A DNA stretch of 7,979 nucleotides from a bacterium UBP2_UBA2255 (GCA_002347565.1 DDXR01000053.1:1-7979); one strand, 5' to 3'; positions 1 through 7,570 are shown, counted from the first letter of the stretch. The notes: a model not told the origin generated them from the letters alone. Program-made: numbers and translations.

Positions 1-18
1 AGGGTGGGGTCACATGGT

Positions 19-3000
19 CTACCGAACCACCACCAGCTTGCGCGCCGTGCTGAAGTTGTCCGCCTGCATCTTGTACAGGTAGACCCCGGCCGACACCGCC
101 TGGCCGGACTCGTTCCGCCCGTTCCAGCTCACCGCATGGTAGCCCGCGTTCATCGTCCCGTCCACCAGCGTCTTCACCTTCTGCCCCATCACGTTGTATA
201 CGCCGATGCTCACCCGGCCCGCCTTCGGCAGCGCGTATTTCACCGTGGTCGCGCCCCGCACCGGGTTGGGGTAGTTGGCCGCCAGGCTGTAGGCCGCCGG
301 CTTCGACAGGTCCGCCGCCGGGTTGGCCTCCACGCCGGTGCTCAGCCAGTTCAGGATCCGGTACATCAGCTCGCCCTTGGTGTTCGGTGAGGAGCCGTCC
401 GTGATGTCCTCGAACAGCGTCGTGGAGAACACGGTCCGGAATGTGCCGTTCGAGTACTGGGTTGCGGTGATCACTCCTGTGGCGTCGAACACCCCCATCG
501 CTCCGGCCAGCGGCGTCAGGTCGTCGGCGTAGGTGCCCGTTGAGGGGTCCTCCACTACCGCGAACGCCTGACCGTCCGCCAGCGACAGGCCGACGCCGGC
601 GATGTTGTAGGGATCCATGATGTCGTCCTGGACCACCGAAGCCACGCCCAGGTAGTCGTACGGGAACTGTCCGGCCGAGAACGCGCCCGCGCTGGGATAG
701 CGGTCGTACAGGTAGTCCTGTCCGCACAGGAACAGCCTGCCGCCGCCGTCGAGATAGGCCGCCAGGTTGGCTTCGTCGTTGTCGGTCAGCGTGTTGATCG
801 CTTCGTACATGGCCGCGGTGAACCAGATCACGTGGGTCCGGCCGCTGTACCACGCCGCGCCGGGACCGTCGGCCCCGCCGGTCGCCGTCTGGTACACCGT
901 GTAGTTGCCGGCCTGGCCGGCCGCATCCAGCGCCGCCGTGTAGACCGGCGTCCGGTCGGGCTGCCACGCCTGCTCGTGCGACAGGTCGTCGTCCACCACC
1001 AGGATCGGCAGCGCCGCCGGAGTGGCCGTGGCCTCGTTGCTGACCGCGCTGAAGGTGTCCGGTGCGGAGTAGTGCGCGTAGACCACATAGTAGTAGGGCG
1101 TGCCGTTCGCTACCGCGCTGTCCAAGTAAACCAACGAACCTGTATTGCCGATCGAAGCGTAGGGGCCGCCCGGTGTGGCGCTGCGCTCTATCATGTAGAA
1201 GTTGATTCCCTTGGCCATCGCCAGCGCCCCGGTCAGCTTGCCGTAGACCGGCTCGCGCTTGTCGGTCAGCGCCACGGGCTTCAGCCCCTTGCCGTCCAGG
1301 CGGTAGTTCGGCTTTTGGCCCCGGCGCAGGTGCGATGACTTCAGCGCCAGTCCCTTGGTGTAGGTCGAGTAGCTGACCACCGCCGACTGGTTCCAGTCAT
1401 ATCCCAGATCGCCGTACCAGCCGTCGCCCGGCCAGTAGTACAGGCTGCGGATCACCTGCGGCGCCGTGCCGTCGCTTATGTAGCGCGGCGCGCCCGCCGT
1501 GCGCAGCTCGTAGCCCACATGGAACTCGCCCGAGCCCAGCACGATATTGTACCCGGAGAGGTCGACCACCGTCGCGGTGGGGTAAGCCAACGGCATGATC
1601 GCGAACGGCGTCACCAGTTGGGTGGCCTCGTCCGGCATCCCGGTGCCGTCGTCGGCGTACACGTGGACGATCACCGAGTCCATGCCGCTGGCATTGAACC
1701 ACAGCGAGGTCAGCTGCTCCAGCTTGCAGGGGTAGTGCATCGGCGTGTACCGGACGCTGCCGATGAAGCCCGCGGGCAGGTCGTAGATGTAATTTTCCGC
1801 ACCCGCGTAGTTCAGCTCCTGCGCCGGGGGCGCCCAGTTAAGCTGCACCGCCATGTCCAGGCCCTGCGCCACCAGCGCGGTCGGCGGCAGCGGGTCCAGG
1901 ATCCGGAACTGGTGGACGCCGATCGGCGCGTTGGCCGGGTGGTACGTGGTGTCGCCAGCGTCATCGATCGCCCTGAGGTAGTAGCTCACCAGGCTGCCGT
2001 TGGCGATCGGGCCGGAGATCCCGAAGTTGAAGGTGTCGGCCGCCATCGGCACGCCGGGCGAGTTGTTCCAGGCCGTCCCGTTCACCGAATAGTAGATGGC
2101 GGTGGCGGCGACGCCGGCTTTGGCCGGGTCGGTGATCACCGCCCGCACCATGAACGGCCCGCTGCCGTCGTAGCTGTCGCCCGGCAGCAGGGTCATCGTG
2201 ATCGCCGGGCCCTGGTTGGCGATGGTGGTGAACTGGATGCTGTCCGGCAGCACCGCCAGCGGGTTGCCGGCCAGGTCGGTCCCGGCGGTCCAGCTGATCG
2301 TGTAGGTCGTGCCGTACGCCAGCGGGTCGTGGGTCAGCGACAGGGTGTCCATCGTCGCGTTCCAGACCACTTGGTCATTCGCGGCGGGCAGCATGCCGCC
2401 CATGATCGACAGGGTGTCCATCGGCTCGGAGAAGACGATCTGGATCGTGGCGTCCAGCGCCACGTCCGTGGCCCCGTTGGCCGGCGTCGTCCAGACGACT
2501 GCCGGCGCCGTGGTGTCGCCCACAGCGGCCGTGGTGAAGGTGAACGGGTTGGGCAGCGCGCCCGCCGCCAGCGGGTTGCCGTTCAGGTCGTTGGCCCCGG
2601 TCACCGCGAAGGTGTACTCGGTCGAGGCCGCCAGATCGCCGGAAATGGGCACCAGGGTGACGGTGTCGTAGGCCGCGTTCCAGGTCTCGGTCAGCGACGG
2701 GTCGGGAGCGATGCTCCAGAAGAAGGTATTGTATTCGATCGGCTCGGAGAAAGCGACCACGATCGGCGCGTTCACCGGCACGTCCGCGGCCCCGCTGTCC
2801 GGCGAGGTGTAGGTGATGGCCGGCGGCGCGTCGAAGATGCTGACCTGGTCCACGAACATGTTGTTGCCGTAGGCGCTCTTGCCCCGCAGCGCCACCCGGA
2901 TGGTGTCGTTGCCGAAGCCGCCGAGGTTGGCGGACACAGTACGCCACTCCGCCACGGCCGCGTATCGCCACCAGCCGGCCACGCCGCGGGTCCAGGTGGC

Positions 3001-5757
3001 GCCGTCATCGGTCGTTATGTCTATGAGAATGGAATCGCCTAATGTTGGATACCCAGGGTCGCCGTAGAAGGCGAAGGACAACCCGACGGCGTTGGCCGCT
3101 CCGGTGGCGATCCGCGGGCTGATGAACATCACCTGGTTGCCGGACTGGGCGTTGAAACTGTTGAACTTGGCCATGGCCGCGCCCTCGTACGGGGTGCAGG
3201 CGGGGCTGGTGCCCACCGTCTCCCTGGTCCAGATGCCGGCGACGGTCGCCCCCGAGGCGTAGCGCAGGGTGTCGCAGTCGGCTGGCAGCCAGGTGGCGTC
3301 GTTGAAGTCCTGGACGTACGGCAGGCTGTAGATGCCGTAGGCCCTGATGACGCGCGAGGTCGCATCATTGGCCGGATTCTCATCCCCGGCCAGCTCGGTC
3401 CCGGCATATATAGTGTAGTTGCCGGAATCGGGCAGGGTAAGCTGTTGGGCGAAGGCGTGCTGTGCAGTCTGGTTTATCTCCAAGTTGCCGTACCAGGCCT
3501 CTCTGATGGTGTCGGCCCCGCCCAGTGTGCAGTACAACCAAGACCCGGTAAGCGTGTTCAGTCCGAAGTTGCGGATGGTGGCCGTCACCGTGAACGGCTG
3601 GCCCGGGGCCACAGAACCAGGGACGGCGATGGCCGTCACACCGGCGTCGGTCATGGGCGAGGTCGGGTCGGTAGTATAGGCCCTGACCGAATCGATGAAC
3701 ATGTTGTTGCCATACTTGCTCACGGCGTACAGGCCGACGTGGACACTGTTATTGGCCGGGAAGTCGCCGATCTCGACGTCATGGGCCTGCCAGCCGGCGA
3801 CTGCGTTATAGCGCTGGAACCCGGCGGCCGTGGACCACGTGACGTCGTCGAACGAATATTGGACGTAGACCGAGTCGTAGGTTGTCGAATACCCGGTATC
3901 GTGATACATATAGAACTTGATCTTGACCTTGCGCGGCGAGGCGCCAATGGCGACGGCGTTGGTGCGCAGCCGGGCGCTGGAGCCCGCGGTAGCGCTATAA
4001 CATGGGAAACTGGCCATCCCGGCCCCCTCCAGGTTGGCGATGGTCGGATTGGTGCCGGATGTTACCCGCCTCCAGTTGTAGCTGCCGGTCAGGATGGTGG
4101 CCTTCCACTCGTTGGCCGCCGGGTTGACCGGGCTGTAGGTCGCGTTGCTGGGCGCAAAGGCGGCGGTGTTGAACCCGCTCCACACCTGCGCGCTGTCGCC
4201 GGCCGCGTTGGGCTCGATGTGCAGCTTGGTGGTGTCGTTGACCGGGTTGGCATCCCCGGCGATGTTGGAGAACACATACATGGTGTCGAAGCCGGTGAAG
4301 TCGTAAGCCGGGATGCCGATCTTCGCCAGCTGGCTGGCGCCGCTGGCCAGCGGGCCGGCCACCAGCACGCTGTCGGTCAGGGCGCTGGTCTTGAACCGGT
4401 AGCGGATATAGAAATTAGAAGCGGGGTCGGCGCCGGCATTGTAGAAGTTGACCTCGACCGTGTCGGTGGCGCCCTGCTTGGCGAAGGCGCCGTTCGTCAT
4501 CCGGTAGGCCTGGGTGCCCAGGTCAACGGAGTTGGCGCGCTGCTGGCCCTCGACGATGCGGCCGCCCATGCCGGTCATCACGAATTCGCTGGCGAGCGAA
4601 CTGTACTTGTTGACGTTGCCGATGGCCACGCCGTAGTTGGTGCTGGTCGTTCCCAGGGGCAGAGCCCGCGCCCAGGCGCCGCCGACCGGCGAAATCCAGA
4701 AAGCGCGCGGAGCCAGCGTATTGCCCAGCGTCAAGGCTACCTCGTTGCCGGGGTTGTCGTTGAAGATGTCGCCGATGGCGATGTCGCAGTCGGCCGTGCC
4801 GGCTGAGCCGGTAAGGTTCCACAGCCGGGCCGCCCAGGCTGTCCCGGTCCAGTTGGTGACCGAGACCTGGTAGCTGGTCGAGCCGTGCACCAGCGCGATC
4901 TCGTTGCCGGCCATGGTCGGATCGATATCGCCCACCGCCACGTCCAGGGCGGCGGTCAGGCCGGTGACGATCTGGGCGCTGGTCCAGGCCGCGCCGTCCC
5001 AGCGCACCATCCACAGCAGGGTGCCGCCGGCCACGTACAGCTCGCCGCCGGGCAGGTCGGTCCTGACCTCGCCGAAGGCCACGCCCCGGGTGGCCTGGGT
5101 GCCGGTCAGCAGGATGCGGGTGGTGTCGATCACGCCGGGCGCGGTCCACAGGGCCCGCATGATGCAGGACTGGGTTGTCTGGGCGATGTTGAACACGATT
5201 TCGTTGGCATTGCCGTCGTTGTTGGCGTCGCAAATGATGATGTCGTTGATGGCAGCGTTGACCGCAAACGAGTCGCGGGCCTCGAAGGCCAGCGTGCCGC
5301 CGTCCCATTCGAACCAGTGAATCCGAAACGGCGCAACCGTGTTGGCGGTGAGGATGTCGGTGTATCCGTCGCCGTCGATGTCACCAATGGCCAGGGCCGT
5401 GGCCGTGCCGCCCGAGGCCAGGCCGTAGGCGCAGCTGTCCATCCGGAACTTGTTGGCGCCGAAGGCCACGGTGCTGGTGTCGGTCATGATCCGCACCCGG
5501 CGCGGCGCGGCCGACTGGGCGGCCACCACCCGGATGGTGTCGTCCGCCAAACCCAGAAATTTAGTGCCGATGGCGCACTTGCGCAGGGTGGCCGCGCCGT
5601 TGTACACGGCGAAAGTGTCCAGGATGGCGCCGGGCAGCTTGGCATTGTTCTGCCACTGCTGGGCCGTGCCCATCATCTGGACTGAGCCCTGGGCCATCGC
5701 GCCGGACGCGAACAGCGCCAGCGACAGAACAGCCAGCAACATTCCTACCTTTTTCAT
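19..5757 (-). CDS. Giant secreted multidomain surface protein with FG-GAP-like propeller, CARDB, Ig-like, Fn3, GATase-like and T9SS-type C-terminal domains
   Basis: This 1912-residue protein is probably exported and either surface-attached or released; its ligand or activity is unknown. Residues 1-22 form a Sec signal peptide (KK, then a hydrophobic core, AMA before Q23). Residues 107-400 carry FG-GAP/VCBS-like repeats about 51 residues apart. CARDB-like domains (about 428-515 and 702-803) alternate with jelly-roll-like domains (about 524-695 and 808-976). Big_5 Ig-like domains lie at about 979-1077 and 1083-1180, and another Ig-like domain at 1183-1288. A fibronectin III domain starts near 1289 and resumes at 1516-1580 after an insertion. 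Residues 1584-1806 resemble a class I glutamine-amidotransferase-like fold. Residues 1823-1912 are a FlgD-Ig/T9SS type A-like sorting domain (NYPNP, NVMGQKVKTL, GVYLYKM, final KLVVVR). The ATG is supported by the signal peptide, a GGAG 10 nt upstream and a strong promoter. The stop is TAG. Domain names come from motif reading, not profile searches; borders are approximate. Confidence 0.93.
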   Translation of the reverse strand: MKKVGMLLAVLSLALFASGAMAQGSVQMMGTAQQWQNNAKLPGAILDTFAVYNGAATLRKCAIGTKFLGLADDTIRVVAAQSAAPRRVRIMTDTSTVAFGANKFRMDSCAYGLASGGTATALAIGDIDGDGYTDILTANTVAPFRIHWFEWDGGTLAFEARDSFAVNAAINDIIICDANNDGNANEIVFNIAQTTQSCIMRALWTAPGVIDTTRILLTGTQATRGVAFGEVRTDLPGGELYVAGGTLLWMVRWDGAAWTSAQIVTGLTAALDVAVGDIDPTMAGNEIALVHGSTSYQVSVTNWTGTAWAARLWNLTGSAGTADCDIAIGDIFNDNPGNEVALTLGNTLAPRAFWISPVGGAWARALPLGTTSTNYGVAIGNVNKYSSLASEFVMTGMGGRIVEGQQRANSVDLGTQAYRMTNGAFAKQGATDTVEVNFYNAGADPASNFYIRYRFKTSALTDSVLVAGPLASGASQLAKIGIPAYDFTGFDTMYVFSNIAGDANPVNDTTKLHIEPNAAGDSAQVWSGFNTAAFAPSNATYSPVNPAANEWKATILTGSYNWRRVTSGTNPTIANLEGAGMASFPCYSATAGSSARLRTNAVAIGASPRKVKIKFYMYHDTGYSTTYDSVYVQYSFDDVTWSTAAGFQRYNAVAGWQAHDVEIGDFPANNSVHVGLYAVSKYGNNMFIDSVRAYTTDPTSPMTDAGVTAIAVPGSVAPGQPFTVTATIRNFGLNTLTGSWLYCTLGGADTIREAWYGNLEINQTAQHAFAQQLTLPDSGNYTIYAGTELAGDENPANDATSRVIRAYGIYSLPYVQDFNDATWLPADCDTLRYASGATVAGIWTRETVGTSPACTPYEGAAMAKFNSFNAQSGNQVMFISPRIATGAANAVGLSFAFYGDPGYPTLGDSILIDITTDDGATWTRGVAGWWRYAAVAEWRTVSANLGGFGNDTIRVALRGKSAYGNNMFVDQVSIFDAPPAITYTSPDSGAADVPVNAPIVVAFSEPIEYNTFFWSIAPDPSLTETWNAAYDTVTLVPISGDLAASTEYTFAVTGANDLNGNPLAAGALPNPFTFTTAAVGDTTAPAVVWTTPANGATDVALDATIQIVFSEPMDTLSIMGGMLPAANDQVVWNATMDTLSLTHDPLAYGTTYTISWTAGTDLAGNPLAVLPDSIQFTTIANQGPAITMTLLPGDSYDGSGPFMVRAVITDPAKAGVAATAIYYSVNGTAWNNSPGVPMAADTFNFGISGPIANGSLVSYYLRAIDDAGDTTYHPANAPIGVHQFRILDPLPPTALVAQGLDMAVQLNWAPPAQELNYAGAENYIYDLPAGFIGSVRYTPMHYPCKLEQLTSLWFNASGMDSVIVHVYADDGTGMPDEATQLVTPFAIMPLAYPTATVVDLSGYNIVLGSGEFHVGYELRTAGAPRYISDGTAPQVIRSLYYWPGDGWYGDLGYDWNQSAVVSYSTYTKGLALKSSHLRRGQKPNYRLDGKGLKPVALTDKREPVYGKLTGALAMAKGINFYMIERSATPGGPYASIGNTGSLVYLDSAVANGTPYYYVVYAHYSAPDTFSAVSNEATATPAALPILVVDDDLSHEQAWQPDRTPVYTAALDAAGQAGNYTVYQTATGGADGPGAAWYSGRTHVIWFTAAMYEAINTLTDNDEANLAAYLDGGGRLFLCGQDYLYDRYPSAGAFSAGQFPYDYLGVASVVQDDIMDPYNIAGVGLSLADGQAFAVVEDPSTGTYADDLTPLAGAMGVFDATGVITATQYSNGTFRTVFSTTLFEDITDGSSPNTKGELMYRILNWLSTGVEANPAADLSKPAAYSLAANYPNPVRGATTVKYALPKAGRVSIGVYNVMGQKVKTLVDGTMNAGYHAVSWNGRNESGQAVSAGVYLYKMQADNFSTARKLVVVR
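2830..4476 (-). repeat. Coding tandem duplication: (CARDB-like + jelly-roll-like) x 2
   Basis: Residues about 428-695 and 702-976 of the giant protein have the same two-part layout. Each CARDB-like part ends in matching motifs (GDANPVNDTT, GDENPANDAT). Each jelly-roll-like part shares GYsT-x-x-DS, a later TW, RY-x-AVA-x-W and YGNNMF-x-D-x-V (SKYGNNMFIDSV versus SAYGNNMFVDQV). The YGNNMF motifs are 281 residues apart, and the DNA still shares the 15-mer GAACATGTTGTTGCC (plus strand, 2854-2868 and 3697-3711), 843 bp apart. Most of the rest has diverged, so the duplication is old or under selection for variation. The second domain resembles the MAM/jelly-roll modules common in secreted bacterial proteins; that family assignment is inferred. 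Confidence 0.72.
4558..5439 (-). repeat. Coding repeat array: six FG-GAP/VCBS-like propeller blades
   Basis: Six copies of a short motif (hydrophobic residues, G-D/N, acidic loop, N/G-E-hydrophobic) start near residues 125, 176, 229, 276, 329 and 380 of the giant protein, a spacing of 47-53 residues. The first has the complete calcium-loop pattern DIDGDGYTD (126-134). The second is DANNDGNANE (177-186). Later copies lose most acidic positions but keep a G-N-E or G-G-E ending. Between them lie tryptophan-rich strands such as WDGAAW and WTGTAW. A possible seventh blade lies near residues 65-82. Such repeats fold into beta-propellers in integrin-like and bacterial surface proteins and usually mediate binding; a binding role here is inferred. 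Confidence 0.75.
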
Positions 5758-5767
5758 GTCCCTCGTT

Positions 5768-5771
5768 CTCC
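5768..5771 (-). promoter_or_regulatory. Ribosome binding site of the giant protein gene
   Basis: On the minus strand GGAG lies 10 nt before the ATG at 5757. A second purine run, GAGGG (5760-5764), is only 2 nt from the ATG and is probably too close to act as the main site. The GGAG supports the start that also gives a complete signal peptide. Confidence 0.5.
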
Positions 5772-5827
5772 GTTGTGGTGTTGGTTGTTGCCGTAATGAG
5801 ATATGGCGTAACCGTTGGAATAGATAT

Positions 5828-5855
5828 ATTGTAACATATCCCTGCTTTTTGTCAA
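5828..5855 (-). promoter_or_regulatory. Sigma70-type promoter of the giant protein gene
   Basis: Read on the minus strand, a perfect -35 TTGACA (5850-5855) is followed by a 16-bp spacer and a -10 TACAAT (5828-5833), one mismatch from TATAAT. TG one base upstream of the -10 (TGTTACAAT) makes an extended -10. Transcription would begin near 5821, leaving a leader of about 63 nt rich in CAA/CAC words and without an obvious hairpin. The -35 lies only 37 bp after the stop of the upstream lipoprotein gene, so the giant gene can be transcribed independently. No intrinsic terminator is seen between the two genes, so read-through is also possible. Confidence 0.8.
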
Positions 5856-5892
5856 GACCAATAATGACTTTTCCTCCCGTTTTGCACTGTCC

Positions 5893-7356
5893 TCACCGCA
5901 GCACATCCGTGTCCCGCCGTTTGGGCTGGACCTCCTTGCCCAGCACCAGCAGGTCCTGGCGCGGCTGCCATGCCACGCGGTCCGACACGGCCGACAGGTC
6001 GTCCTCGGAGAACAGCGGGATGAACTCCAGCCGGGCCGTGAACGCCGCCATGGCCGCCTGCAGGGCCTCCAGCCGGCGGCCGGGGTCCATGATCCCGGAC
6101 GTGGCCGCCTCATCCCCGCCCGCGCTCCCCAGCGCCAGCGCGCCCGAGGCGTCGCCCGAGTTCGAGGCCACCGCCGACAGGAAAAAGTGGCTGCGGCGGC
6201 CGGTGCCCCGGAAGAATTCCTCGCGGCCGTGGACCGCCAGCGAGCAGGCGAACCCGGCCCGCCGCAGCTGGCGCTGGATCAGCGCCCCCAGCTCCCGCCT
6301 GGTCCCGATCACGTCCAACAGCAGCGCCGGGCCGGACCGGTAGCCGGCGGCCGCCAGCAGGGCCCGGGCCGAGTCCGGGTCGCAGTCCAGCGGCGGCAGC
6401 GCGGGATCGAAGCCGAAGACGGCGGCCGTCACCATCTGGCTGGCCGGGCGGCCGTACCCGGCGGCCGTGCTGTCCACCAGCTGCTGGCGGTCCAATGCCA
6501 GCGAGATGGCCCGGCGCACTGCGGGGTTCGAGTACGGCGCCGCCGCGGGATCGGCCCGCAGGTAGCGCACTGCCAGGCCGGGCCGCCGCAGCAGCCGGAC
6601 GCCTCGCAGGCGCTCGATCCGGCCGGCGTCGCTGGTGTTGATCCCGGCGGCGATGTCCGCCGCGCCGCTTCGCAGCAGCTCGGCCGTGCCGCAGTGGCCG
6701 TCGCGGAACAGCAGGCGCAGCGCCGCGGCCGCCGGCGCCGCGCCCCAGTATCCCGGCCAGCGGGTCAGCGCCATGCTGTCGCCCCGCCAGCTGTCGATGG
6801 TGTAGGGCCCGGTGCCGGCCAGCATCGCGACGGCGCCGCTGTCGCCGGCGACCGTCCGGGCCGGCCGCCCGGAGGCGATGTAGAGCTTGGTCAGCCGGTT
6901 GAGCAGCACCGCGTTGGGCCGGACGGTCCTGACCACCACGGCCGCGCTGTCCGCCGCGTAGACGGTGTCGATGTTCTCCAGCCGGCCGCCGGCCCGGGGG
7001 ATCGCCGGGCCGGTCGCCAGCCGGAACGACCGGACGACGGCCGCCGCGTCCAGCGGCCGCCCGTTGTGGAACCGCACACCGGGGCGGAGGTGGAACACCC
7101 AGGTCAAGTCGTCGGGGTTCTCCCAGCGCTCGGCCAGCAGCGGCATGATCCGCATCTCCGGGTCGAACCCCACCAGCCCCTCGAAGCAGTTGGACAGCAC
7201 CGAGCGCGTCACCACCTCGCGGTGGGCGTTGGGGTCCAGGGTCAGCGGCCGGCCGTCGAACACGATGCCGACGGAGTCCGGCCGCGGCCCGGCGCAGCCG
7301 GACACGGCCAGCAGCGCCGCGGCGCACCAGGCCATCGCCGGTAAGCGGAGTCGCAT
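5893..7356 (-). CDS. Family 5 (peptide/nickel/oligopeptide type) ABC transporter substrate-binding lipoprotein
   Basis: This 487-residue protein should be a membrane-anchored lipoprotein that captures a solute, most often a peptide or metal chelate in this family, and passes it to an ABC permease. Residues 1-21 are a lipoprotein signal with lipobox VSGC and predicted lipidated Cys21. SBP_bac_5 hallmarks follow in order: LDPNAHRE near 40, a block around 72-110 (LLAERWENPDDLTWVFHL, RPGVRFHNGRPL), GTGPYTIDSW near 181, and NPAVRRAISLALDRQQLV near 277. A longer reading from 7431 adds 25 residues ahead of the signal peptide and has no upstream Shine-Dalgarno sequence, so the ATG at 7356 is preferred; only a weak GGGAA precedes it by 9 nt. 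At residues 395-425 an Ala/Gly/Ser-rich run replaces the W-x-x-D-x-x-DP region common in relatives. No permease or ATPase gene is adjacent in the window. The family is clear; the substrate is unknown. Confidence 0.92.
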   Translation of the reverse strand: MRLRLPAMAWCAAALLAVSGCAGPRPDSVGIVFDGRPLTLDPNAHREVVTRSVLSNCFEGLVGFDPEMRIMPLLAERWENPDDLTWVFHLRPGVRFHNGRPLDAAAVVRSFRLATGPAIPRAGGRLENIDTVYAADSAAVVVRTVRPNAVLLNRLTKLYIASGRPARTVAGDSGAVAMLAGTGPYTIDSWRGDSMALTRWPGYWGAAPAAAALRLLFRDGHCGTAELLRSGAADIAAGINTSDAGRIERLRGVRLLRRPGLAVRYLRADPAAAPYSNPAVRRAISLALDRQQLVDSTAAGYGRPASQMVTAAVFGFDPALPPLDCDPDSARALLAAAGYRSGPALLLDVIGTRRELGALIQRQLRRAGFACSLAVHGREEFFRGTGRRSHFFLSAVASNSGDASGALALGSAGGDEAATSGIMDPGRRLEALQAAMAAFTARLEFIPLFSEDDLSAVSDRVAWQPRQDLLVLGKEVQPKRRDTDVLR

Positions 7357-7534
7357 GCGAGTCGATTCCCGGAGATCGCCGTAAAAGTGCTTTCCAGCGC
7401 GGAAACACCGAATGCTCGGGATGCGAGTCATGGGAAAGATCGATTGCGAGATACTGCTGCCGACATGTTCAGTTTTTTCGTGTTTCCATGTTTATTTCGC
7501 GGGGGTCTCCAATGGGAATGCTCATTGACAATGA

Positions 7535-7560
7535 CAGCGGTGACGTGATGGTCACCGCTG
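7535..7560. repeat. Perfect inverted repeat, 10-bp arms with 6-bp loop
   Basis: CAGCGGTGAC (7535-7544) and GTCACCGCTG (7551-7560) are exact reverse complements separated by GTGATG. An outer CATTG (7523-7527) and CAATG (7564-7568) can extend the structure after unequal internal loops. Neither strand has a T-run after the stem, so it does not look like an intrinsic terminator. It lies about 180 bp upstream of the lipoprotein start and could be an operator for a dimeric regulator or an RNA hairpin in the leader. The repeat is certain; its function is not. Confidence 0.85.
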
Positions 7561-7570
7561 AAACAATGTT

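Noticed and set aside
1519..3042. A 507-codon open frame on the plus strand, antisense to the giant gene
   Set aside because: It is rich in Arg, Gly, Val and His in the manner of the opposite strand of GC-rich coding DNA, with no recognisable domain, while the minus-strand frame has clear domains throughout.
3005..3060. A slightly AT-richer patch with ATA and TTA codons inside the giant gene
   Set aside because: It is short, in frame and within a conserved jelly-roll-like domain; too weak to argue for transfer or recombination.
3445..4806. A 453-codon open frame on the plus strand
   Set aside because: Same antisense artefact of GC-rich coding sequence; no domain, signal or start-site support.
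6187..7344. A 385-codon open frame on the plus strand opposite the lipoprotein gene
   Set aside because: Low-complexity Gly/Arg/Gln/Pro composition typical of antisense frames; the minus strand encodes an unmistakable substrate-binding protein.
6110..7408. A 432-codon minus-strand frame overlapping the lipoprotein gene
   Set aside because: Arg/Gly/Ala-rich out-of-frame translation without homology features; the overlapping frame has the lipobox and family motifs.
7357..7431. A 25-residue longer start for the lipoprotein (ATG at 7431)
   Set aside because: It would bury the signal peptide and lipobox behind a charged extension and has no Shine-Dalgarno sequence.
7535..7560. CRP/FNR-type operator or Rho-independent terminator
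   Set aside because: The TGA/TCA half-sites are 8 bp apart rather than the 6 bp of CRP, the FNR pattern is absent, and no T-run follows the stem on either strand.
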